This document shows positions 48,578 to 55,268 of a stretch of DNA of 57,769 bases, piece by piece; position 1 is the stretch's first letter, and each line of letters begins with the position of its first letter. The notes below the pieces were generated by a model. The model was not told the origin of the DNA, made no database searches, and was given only the letters and a program-made list of their open reading frames with translations. Position numbers and translations under genes: made by a program. Source of the stretch: Bacillota bacterium (lineage in GTDB: Bacteria; Bacillota; Limnochordia; DUMW01); NCBI GenBank assembly GCA_012839765.1, contig DUMW01000022.1, forward strand, positions 1 to 57,769. The letters are read 5' to 3'.

Positions 48578-48988
48578 TTACGGCTGAAAGTAGGTCAGGA
48601 GCTTTCCGCGTTTTACGCCTCGGGTGCTTGTCATCTTGCCCGCGATCTCTTCGATTTCCGTGAGTCTTCCCCGCAGGACGATTACCTCCATACAGAGAGA
48701 ATGATCTAAATGCACATGCAGGGTGGAGATAATGTGCTCATGGTACGCATGTTGCAGGTCCATCAGTTTGTCCGCAAGCTCCCGCACGTGGTGATCATAG
48801 ACCAGGGTGAGGGTGCCCACGGCGGGGGTCTCGTCCCTGCGGGGACTGTTTGTCGCAAGATACTCCCGCATAAGATCCCGAATCGCCTCGGAACGATTGG
48901 TGTATCCCTTCGTGGCAATTAACTGATCAAAGTGATCCAAGAGGTCTTGTTCCACCGAAACACTAAATCTAGTTAGCTGTTCTTTCAC
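48578..48988 (-). CDS. nikR: Nickel-responsive regulator NikR
   Basis: A 136-residue ribbon-helix-helix repressor. The N-terminal RHH (LTRFSVSVEQDLLDHFDQLI, then NRSEAIRDLMREY) is followed by the ACT-like metal domain. The high-affinity nickel ligands are all present with the Escherichia coli spacing: His80, His91, His93 and Cys99 in THLHVHLDHSLCME-like STLHVHLDHSLCMEV. GTG 48988 has GGGAGGG nine bases upstream; TTG 48994 is too close. It is the last gene of the nik unit, suggesting autoregulation of nickel uptake. Confidence 0.94.
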   Translation of the reverse strand: MKEQLTRFSVSVEQDLLDHFDQLIATKGYTNRSEAIRDLMREYLATNSPRRDETPAVGTLTLVYDHHVRELADKLMDLQHAYHEHIISTLHVHLDHSLCMEVIVLRGRLTEIEEIAGKMTSTRGVKRGKLLTYFQP

Positions 48989-49004
48989 GGGCAATTTCCC
49001 TCCC

Positions 49005-50651
49005 TTAGGCTAAGAGCAACTTGGTATACCCATGGGTAGGATGGGCAAATACCTTCCGGGCGGGACCCTCCTCCAGGATCTGTCCCCCCTGAAGAATATA
49101 GACCCGATCCGCGATCTTTTGGGCCAGGGCTACATCATGGGTGATGAAGAGCATGGAAAAGCCCCGGGCGTACTGCAGCTCCTTCAGGAGCCGGAGGAGG
49201 TTGGCTTGGCCCGAAGGGTCCAAATGGGCCGCGATCTCATCCGCGATGAGTAGCTTCGGATCCATCACCAGGGCCCGGGCGATGGCCACCCGTTGCAGTT
49301 GCCCATGGCTAAGTTCACCGCATTTTCGTTCCATGGGGAGGTTTGTCAGTCCCAGTTGTTCCATAGCCCTTTGTACTTTCCGCAACCGAGACCCTTTGTC
49401 TTCCTTCCATAGCAGCAAAGGCTCCTCGATGGCGGAGCGGATGCTGAAGCGGGGATTGATCGCCCCCTCCTGGAAGACGATCTGGATCCCCCCCGGAGTG
49501 CGGGTGGCCCAGTGGTCCTGGACCGGTCGCTTGAGGAAAAGGACCTCTCCCCGATCGGCCTTTGTGATCCCCGCACTGATCGCCGCCAAGGTGGACTTTC
49601 CCGAACCGGTTTCCCCCAGTAGGGCCACCACTTCACCGTGGTCGATGGAAAGGGTCACACCCCTAAGGGCGGTGACGTCTCCTTGCGGGGTGGGGAAGGT
49701 CTTATGGAGATCCCTAACTTCCAGCAGTGTCCTAATCCCGCCGAAATGGCAAGCGATTTTGCGGTCTGCTTTCTTGTGCAAAGGGGGACGACTTTCTTGG
49801 CAAAGGCCTTCTTTTTGGGTGCAGCGGTCAGCGAAGGCACATCCGGACCGGTGCTGGACCTTTCCTTCCGGTGGCTGCATGCCCCACAGGTCCTTGTAGG
49901 GGAAATAGGCCGGGGAGGCGTAAAGTAGGCCGCGGGTATAGGGATGCTTGGGGTGGTTGATGATCTCCGGGGTCGGTCCCTCCTCCATAATATTTCCCCG
50001 GCACATCACTAAGATCCGTTGGGTCATCTCTTCGATCAAAGTCAGATCGTGGGAGACGATTAGGGTGGTGATTCCCATTTCCCGCTGCAATTCTAGCAGG
50101 AGCTTCCGGATCTGAGCCTGGCTAATGGGATCCAAAGCCGAGGTGGGCTCGTCGATGAGCAAAAGCCGGGGATTTGCTGCCAAAGCCATGGCGATTAAGA
50201 CCTTCTGGCGCATCCCCCCCGAAAGCTGGTGGGGATAGTGCTCCCCATGGCTAGGGTTTAGACCTACCGCGGTGAAAAGTTGTCCTAAGGAGGGAAAGTC
50301 TTTGGATGGACGGAACACCTCCCGGACCTGTTCTCCCACCGTTAGCACTGGATTTAGCACCTGCTGGGAATTGGCTAGGACCATGCCGATCTCTTTCCAC
50401 CAAAGGCGCCGTCGTTCCGCCAGGGGAAGTTCCAGGAGGTTATGCCCTTGGTAGTAGATTTGACCGGAAATGTGGGCCTCTGGTCGGTAACCGAAGATAC
50501 TCTCAAGTAGCGTGGTCTTCCCGCAGCCCGATTCCCCCACCAGTCCCGTGGCGGTGCCTGGGTGCAGGGTGAAGGAAACGCCTTCCACGGCCCGTATCCC
50601 TCCGGCGTATTCCACCGTCAAGTTCTTGATTTCCAGTAACGGTTGTGTCAT
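49005..50651 (-). CDS. Fused NikD-NikE-type ABC transporter ATPase
   Basis: One 548-residue protein with two ABC ATPase domains. The first has Walker A GLVGESGCGKTTLLESIFG, signature LSGGMRQKVLIAMAL, and DEPTSALD. A linker with the peptide/nickel oligo_HPY cysteine motif (CAFADRCTQKEGLC) joins it to the second: Walker A GETGSGKST, LSHGQLQRVAIARALV and DEIAAHLDPS. Transporters of this family normally use two genes. I start at ATG 50651 (MTQPLLEIKNL); ATG 50717 and TTG 50732 are in frame but overlap the permease end and give non-family residues. Confidence 0.9.
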   Translation of the reverse strand: MTQPLLEIKNLTVEYAGGIRAVEGVSFTLHPGTATGLVGESGCGKTTLLESIFGYRPEAHISGQIYYQGHNLLELPLAERRRLWWKEIGMVLANSQQVLNPVLTVGEQVREVFRPSKDFPSLGQLFTAVGLNPSHGEHYPHQLSGGMRQKVLIAMALAANPRLLLIDEPTSALDPISQAQIRKLLLELQREMGITTLIVSHDLTLIEEMTQRILVMCRGNIMEEGPTPEIINHPKHPYTRGLLYASPAYFPYKDLWGMQPPEGKVQHRSGCAFADRCTQKEGLCQESRPPLHKKADRKIACHFGGIRTLLEVRDLHKTFPTPQGDVTALRGVTLSIDHGEVVALLGETGSGKSTLAAISAGITKADRGEVLFLKRPVQDHWATRTPGGIQIVFQEGAINPRFSIRSAIEEPLLLWKEDKGSRLRKVQRAMEQLGLTNLPMERKCGELSHGQLQRVAIARALVMDPKLLIADEIAAHLDPSGQANLLRLLKELQYARGFSMLFITHDVALAQKIADRVYILQGGQILEEGPARKVFAHPTHGYTKLLLA

Positions 50652-50706
50652 CCCTAAGGAGGGGAACAAAGTTCCCCGTGGCCTCCCTTCGGTGCTTTCC
50701 ACCAAG

Positions 50707-51501
50707 CTATTTCCCATGGGTCGTTCCGTCAATTCCCCGATAAACTAAAGCCAAGGCCAGCAGCACCCAGGTGATGGCCACCTGGGGCGCCAGCAGCCAC
50801 CATTTCCAAAAGTCTGTGTGCCAAAGGGCGGGAAAGGCCAGGGCTTGGCGGATCAGTTGTCCCCAGCTGGGGACCGTGGGATCCCCCAGTCCCAACAGGG
50901 CCAGGCCTGCCTCCGCCATCACGGCGCGGTTGGCTACCCGCAGGGCCGAAAGTCCCATTAATGGCGCCAAGGAGGGCAAGAGATGCCGAAAGAACAGGTA
51001 CAGGGGTCCGGCGCCATAGCTGCGGGCGGCTTTCACAAACCGGGCTTCTTTCAACTGCGCGGTGTTGGCCCGGATGAGCCGGGCAGGCATCATCCAGGAA
51101 AACAGGGTTAAGACCAGGATGGTATTTCGTAAACTGGGCCCTAACCACGCCGCCAAGACGATTATTACCAAAAACTGGGGCAAGCCCAGGGTCAGATCAA
51201 TCAGGCGGGAAAGGACGGCGTCCCAAAGGCCGCCGTAGAACCCGGCCACAAACCCCACCACGGTGCCCAGGAGGGTGGCACCTAGGCTTACCGCGAAGGC
51301 CACCTGTAGACTAGTGCGGCCGCCCAACAAAAGCTGATGGGCAATGTCCTGCCCCAGATCATCGGTCCCTAAGGGATGCTCCTTGCCCGGAGGGGCCAAG
51401 GGGGGACCCTGGTTTTGGAGGGGGTATAAAACAGGTCCTAATCCCACCAAAAGCACCAGCCCAAGGAGTAGGCCAACTCCCATGAATCCTGAGGAGCCCA
51501 T
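50707..51501 (-). CDS. NikC-like ABC transporter permease
   Basis: A 264-residue inner-membrane permease of the dipeptide/nickel family with about six membrane segments. The EHPLGTDDLGQDIAHQLLLG motif (about residues 45-64) is the typical GTD start of the second permease, and the EAA loop is LIRANTAQLKEARFVKAARS then YGAGPLYLFFRHLLP. ATG 51501 has GGAGG eight bases upstream; ATG 51507 overlaps the NikB stop. The earlier long open frame is unrelated sequence in another frame of NikB. Confidence 0.9.
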   Translation of the reverse strand: MGSSGFMGVGLLLGLVLLVGLGPVLYPLQNQGPPLAPPGKEHPLGTDDLGQDIAHQLLLGGRTSLQVAFAVSLGATLLGTVVGFVAGFYGGLWDAVLSRLIDLTLGLPQFLVIIVLAAWLGPSLRNTILVLTLFSWMMPARLIRANTAQLKEARFVKAARSYGAGPLYLFFRHLLPSLAPLMGLSALRVANRAVMAEAGLALLGLGDPTVPSWGQLIRQALAFPALWHTDFWKWWLLAPQVAITWVLLALALVYRGIDGTTHGK

Positions 51502-51503
51502 GG

Positions 51504-52475
51504 TCATTCCTCCCGGACCCGGGGATCTAGACGCCGGCAGAGGGCATCCCCCAGGAAATTTGCGGTAACAACTCCTACGGAGGTAAACAGGAGGATCCCC
51601 TGCAACAGGGGATAGTCTGCGGCCAGGACCGCCTGCTGCAACAGCTGGCCGATCCCGGGATAGGCAAAGAGGATCTCGATTAATACCGCACCGCCAAGTA
51701 AGGTGCCCAAAGAGGTGAAGGTACGGGTCACGATGGGGACCAGGCAATTGGCCAGTCCGTGCTTGAACAGCCGCACCTTTCCCGAAAGGCCTTTTAAGTA
51801 GGCTGTATGCATAAAGGGTTCCTCCAAGACCCCGATCATGGTGTTACGACAGAGAAGAAAACTGCTGCTGAGCCTGCTTAGGGACAAGGTGGCGATGGGC
51901 AAAGCCCCATGGCGGGCTAGATCCTTCACATAATCCCACCAACCAACATACTGGGCGAAATGGGTCCGGGCCCCCCCGAGGGGGAACCACTGCAGCCGCA
52001 CGCTGAACCCGAAAAGGAGGAGAGTGCCAATCAGAAAGAGGGGCAATTCGCCCACAAGGACCAGAGCCCCATAAAGCACCCTCTCCCAGGGGCGCTTGCG
52101 GTACCAGGCCCCAAGACTCCCCAGGACCGTTCCGAGGATGGTGCTGATAAGAAGGCTTGGCACCACCAAAAGCAAGGTCCAACCCATGCGTTTTAGGACC
52201 AAGGGGAGCACCGGGGCTTTGAAGTAGATACTCTGTCCCAGATCGCCGGTCAGGATCCCTCGCCAATACTGCACATATTGCTGCCACCAAGGGGCGTCAA
52301 GGCCGTAATAGCGGCGGTAGTATTGGACCTGTTGCGCGGTGAGGACACTGATGGTATGATCCGCGTTGATCAGGGTTAGCAAGGGATCCCCGGGCAGCGC
52401 CCGGGGAAGGAGGAAATTCAAGTTGAACAGGATCAACAGGGTCAATCCATATTGGAGGAGCCGGTGCTTACTCAT
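51504..52475 (-). CDS. NikB-like ABC transporter permease
   Basis: A 323-residue permease with the N-terminal membrane segment (LLQYGLTLLILFNLNFLLPR), the LPGDPLLTLI and YYRRYYGLDAPWWQQYVQYW motifs of the first permease in dipeptide/nickel transporters, and the EAA loop MHTAYLKGLSGKVRLFKHGL. It is the first permease of the operon. Its start ATG 52475 overlaps the binding-protein stop by eight bases. Confidence 0.92.
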   Translation of the reverse strand: MSKHRLLQYGLTLLILFNLNFLLPRALPGDPLLTLINADHTISVLTAQQVQYYRRYYGLDAPWWQQYVQYWRGILTGDLGQSIYFKAPVLPLVLKRMGWTLLLVVPSLLISTILGTVLGSLGAWYRKRPWERVLYGALVLVGELPLFLIGTLLLFGFSVRLQWFPLGGARTHFAQYVGWWDYVKDLARHGALPIATLSLSRLSSSFLLCRNTMIGVLEEPFMHTAYLKGLSGKVRLFKHGLANCLVPIVTRTFTSLGTLLGGAVLIEILFAYPGIGQLLQQAVLAADYPLLQGILLFTSVGVVTANFLGDALCRRLDPRVREE

Positions 52476-54123
52476 TGGTTTGGGCGCTGTCCTCCTGCAT
52501 CAGGTAAGAGAGTTTGCTGTGGGTGGGTTCGTGGTGATCGAACATGTAGACCCAGCTGTCAAGCTTTGCCCTGTTGTAGACGAAAAAGTCAGTAGTGCAG
52601 AACAGCAAGATCTCCGGTACATTCTCCGCCAAAAGCTCCTGCAGCTGATTTAGCAGTTCCTGCCGGACCGCCGGATCGGTGGCCTCCCGCTGAAGCAAGG
52701 CTAGTTCCTTGATCTTTGGGTGGTGGAAGCCCGCCGATGTGAACTGGGAGACCAGCTGACTGGGTCCCTCCCAAGCAAAACGTAGGCGTAAGTAGTCTGG
52801 GTCCATGCCCATCCCACCATGGCCGAGGAGGGCCAACTGATAGTTCCCTTCTTGTACGAGGGTATCCTTTGTTCTGGCATCCACACTGCGCACCACCAGT
52901 TCTACGCCGATCTTCTCTAACTGTTGCTTCAGTACCTGCCCGATTCGTACCTCTCGATCCCCGGCAACCAAGAGGGTAAGGGGAGGAATGACCAGCTCCC
53001 CTTCCGCGATCAACTGTTCAGCCAATTCTACCGAGTGGGGATAGTCCCGCACCTGGGGGTAATAGTTGACGTGATCCCGGGGCAACAGGCCGAAGCTACC
53101 CGGTACCCCTGCGCCCCGGGTGATCAGTTCCACCAGCTGCTCACGATCAATGGCGTAGGCCAAGGCCTGTCGGAATTGCAGGTTCCCCAAGGGCTCCACG
53201 TTCAGGTTAAACAACAACCGATAACCCCAAAAGCCCGGGTTTTGCCTGATTCCGAAATTGGAGTTGGCGATGAAAAGGCCCAAGGCATCGGGGGATACGG
53301 TGGCTGCATCAACGGCCCCCTGGAGCAGGGCTAGCGTCTCGTCGGCCACGGGTACGAACTCGATCGCGGATACCCGCGGCGCGGGACCAAAGAACGCGGG
53401 GTTTTCCACAAAACGATAGGTGCCGTGTTCTTTATCGTAGGAGTCTAACTTGAAGGGACCGGTGCCGATGAAGGCCGCGGGTTCGGAAAAGGTATAAGGA
53501 TCAGTAACTTCGGCATAGACGTGCTTGGGGATGATGCGCACCGACCCTAACTTGCCTAGCATGGTGCTGTCGGGGGTGGTCAGTTCTGCAATGAGACGAT
53601 CCCCTTCCAGGCGGAAGGTTACCTCCCCGGGGGAAATATGGGCCAATACCGGTGGATATTTTAGGGCATACTCCATGGAAAACAGCACATCCTCCGGTGT
53701 AAGGTCCCGGCCATCATGCCACTTCACACCGGAACGCAAAGAGAAGACGATGGTGCGTCCGTCGTCTTTCACTTCGTAACTGCTAGCCAGCCAGGGAATG
53801 TAACCGGACTCGGTCCGCTCCAGGAGGCTGTCGAAGATGAGCTGCATTTTGTAGATGCCGGGACCCCGGGAGTAATGCAAATAGGGATTGGGTGCCCCCC
53901 AGTCCTGGCTGGGCAGACGGAGGACCGGCTTTTCTATCCTGGGTTCCTCTAAGGATTGTTCTGTGGGTTCTGCTGCGGACTGGGTGGGCAACTCCTCCCG
54001 TTCTTCCCAATGGGGGAGTTCCTCTGCCTCCTGTGGTCGCAGATTCCACGCCATGATTCCCGCAATCAGCACAGCACAGCCCAGAAAGATAAAAAGGGGA
54101 AGGAGCTTTTCTTTGCCTGCCAT
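52468..54123 (-). CDS. Substrate-binding protein of the nickel/peptide ABC transporter
   Basis: A 551-residue SBP_bac_5 protein. It has one N-terminal hydrophobic helix (about residues 5-24, LFIFLGCAVLIAGIMAW) that anchors it; the Cys there sits inside the helix, so a normal lipobox is not evident. The extracellular domain shows YEVKDDGRTIVFSLRSGVKW (about 120), EDVLFSMEYAL, PAAFIGTGPFKL and QALAYAIDREQLVELI. The start is unsure: ATG 54123 has a poor ribosome binding site; GTG 54171 lies right after AAAG. Nickel is suggested by NikR, not by the domain itself. Confidence 0.88.
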   Translation of the reverse strand: MAGKEKLLPLFIFLGCAVLIAGIMAWNLRPQEAEELPHWEEREELPTQSAAEPTEQSLEEPRIEKPVLRLPSQDWGAPNPYLHYSRGPGIYKMQLIFDSLLERTESGYIPWLASSYEVKDDGRTIVFSLRSGVKWHDGRDLTPEDVLFSMEYALKYPPVLAHISPGEVTFRLEGDRLIAELTTPDSTMLGKLGSVRIIPKHVYAEVTDPYTFSEPAAFIGTGPFKLDSYDKEHGTYRFVENPAFFGPAPRVSAIEFVPVADETLALLQGAVDAATVSPDALGLFIANSNFGIRQNPGFWGYRLLFNLNVEPLGNLQFRQALAYAIDREQLVELITRGAGVPGSFGLLPRDHVNYYPQVRDYPHSVELAEQLIAEGELVIPPLTLLVAGDREVRIGQVLKQQLEKIGVELVVRSVDARTKDTLVQEGNYQLALLGHGGMGMDPDYLRLRFAWEGPSQLVSQFTSAGFHHPKIKELALLQREATDPAVRQELLNQLQELLAENVPEILLFCTTDFFVYNRAKLDSWVYMFDHHEPTHSKLSYLMQEDSAQTNE

Positions 54124-54179
54124 AGCTTTGCGACAACATCGCGGGCCCGTTTGCCTGCTGTTGTCTACCACCTTTCGTT

Positions 54180-54584
54180 TTATTGTCCAGATATTCCCTT
54201 GATGTCCAAAACCGGTGTATCCGGGAAGGCATCAAGACCGGCGACGGTAAGTATGTTGTCTTTGCGCAGGATCAACCGTACCTCTGTGACACCGATGGGA
54301 TTGGGTCGATAGGGACTACGGGTGGCAAAGGAGCCTAAAAGGGGCTGGGTAGGATCGCCGTACCGATGTCCCTGCCAGGCATGCTCCCTGGGTATGAGGT
54401 GCAGCCAGTAGAGGACGAGCAGGTGGGAACAGTGTTCGACGCCCAGCAGTGCTTCTCGGTATGCCGGATCAACATGGATCTCCACCAGCTCCGGGAAGGG
54501 ATACCGATCCCGGGGTCCAACTTCCTTGGGAGCGACTACTTCCTTCCGGTATCGTACGTACCCAATGGGTTTCACTTGCCACAT
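54180..54584 (-). CDS. TrmO/TsaA-family tRNA methyltransferase
   Basis: A 134-residue TsaA-like beta-barrel protein. It has WQVKPIGYVRYRKEVVAPKE, EIHVDPAYREALLGVEHCSH and the signature TRSPYRPNPIGVTEVRLI (D/R-x-PYRPNPIG). TrmO adds a methyl group to N6-threonylcarbamoyladenosine-37 in tRNA. It is shorter than enteric TrmO and lacks its C-terminal extension. ATG 54584 is two bases after the FmdE stop, and GGGGA precedes it. Its presence in a nickel-uptake unit is unexplained. Confidence 0.85.
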   Translation of the reverse strand: MWQVKPIGYVRYRKEVVAPKEVGPRDRYPFPELVEIHVDPAYREALLGVEHCSHLLVLYWLHLIPREHAWQGHRYGDPTQPLLGSFATRSPYRPNPIGVTEVRLILRKDNILTVAGLDAFPDTPVLDIKGISGQ

Positions 54585-54586
54585 GG

Positions 54587-55111
54587 TTACTGTCCCCGGG
54601 TCCTGTCCCAGCGGACCGGTTCTTCTTGGGCACAGGGAATGCAGCAGATCTGCCCGTCCCGTACCCGTAACCTTCCTTCGCTGGTGCTCTCGCCACAAAA
54701 GCTGCACCGGAAAGAAGGATAAATCCGGGCCTTGGGGGGCGATTCCCAGACTACTTCGGTAACTTGGGCAAACTGTTCCTCTGGCATTGCCAGGAGCTCA
54801 TCAACGGACAAATCCTTCGGCCAATCCAGTGTCTTGGGACTGATGCGGATGGCCTTCTTTGCGGAGCGTAGTCCGAAGGTGTACACTTGCTTGCCGTAGT
54901 CCCGGAGAAATAGGTTACCCTTTCCTAGGGTAGCTCCCGTTACCACCGAGATGGCATCCACCGCACAGGAGGCATTTTCTACGATGGCTACTATCTCTTC
55001 GTCGGCGGCCCTTTCCGCAGCCAGCTTGTCCAGGGCCAAGGTCCCCACCCGATAACCAATGGCCAAGCCCTTGCAGGTATGGCCGTGAAACTCCTGACAC
55101 CGCTCCCACAT
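54587..55111 (-). CDS. FmdE-family metal-binding protein with zinc ribbon
   Basis: A 174-residue protein of the FmdE family (formylmethanofuran dehydrogenase subunit E-like). The core FHGHTCKGLAIGYRVGTLAL (about residues 8-27) carries the His/Cys metal site, and NASCAVDAISVVTGATLGKG a second conserved Cys. The C-terminal zinc ribbon is FRCSFCGESTSEG...CCIPC. Bacterial members do not make formylmethanofuran; a metal-handling role is likely. ATG 55111 has GGAGG nine bases upstream. A longer start would lie upstream of the promoter. First gene of the nik unit. Confidence 0.85.
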   Translation of the reverse strand: MWERCQEFHGHTCKGLAIGYRVGTLALDKLAAERAADEEIVAIVENASCAVDAISVVTGATLGKGNLFLRDYGKQVYTFGLRSAKKAIRISPKTLDWPKDLSVDELLAMPEEQFAQVTEVVWESPPKARIYPSFRCSFCGESTSEGRLRVRDGQICCIPCAQEEPVRWDRTRGQ

Positions 55112-55125
55112 GTGGTATTCCTCCA

Positions 55126-55152
55126 GTATTACGAATCTCAAATTCGTGTTAC
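55126..55152 (-). promoter_or_regulatory. Palindromic operator (candidate NikR box)
   Basis: A 27-base imperfect palindrome of the form GTA-N2-ACGAAT-N5-ATTCGT-N2-TAC lies directly after the -10 hexamer, across the expected transcription start of the FmdE-nik unit. NikR operators in several bacteria are GTATGA or GTGTTAC half-sites separated by 13-16 bases; here GTATTAC and GTGTTAC are 13 bases apart on the plus strand but in tandem orientation. The assignment to NikR is inference. Confidence 0.6.
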
Positions 55153-55156
55153 TGAC

Positions 55157-55186
55157 AGTATAGGGGAGGGGTTGCGGACATGTCAA
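55157..55186 (-). promoter_or_regulatory. Promoter of the FmdE-TrmO-nik operon
   Basis: On the minus strand TTGACA (55186-55181), an 18-base spacer and TATACT (55162-55157) form a near-consensus sigma-A promoter. It lies just upstream of the palindrome, and the FmdE start codon follows about 46 bases later. Confidence 0.8.
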
Positions 55187-55268
55187 GTATTAGTATGCTT
55201 GGTGAGGAAAGGATCTGGGTGAGCCGATGGGGGAAGGGGCCCAAGTCTCCTTGGACCCCGTTACGGTG

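Noticed and set aside
48524-48709. 61-codon plus-strand frame after the corrinoid protein gene
   Set aside because: Covers the terminator and the nikR 3' end on the other strand.
54587-55186. Longer FmdE start at 55186
   Set aside because: It would put the start codon upstream of the -10 element and the palindrome; ATG 55111 has the proper ribosome binding site.
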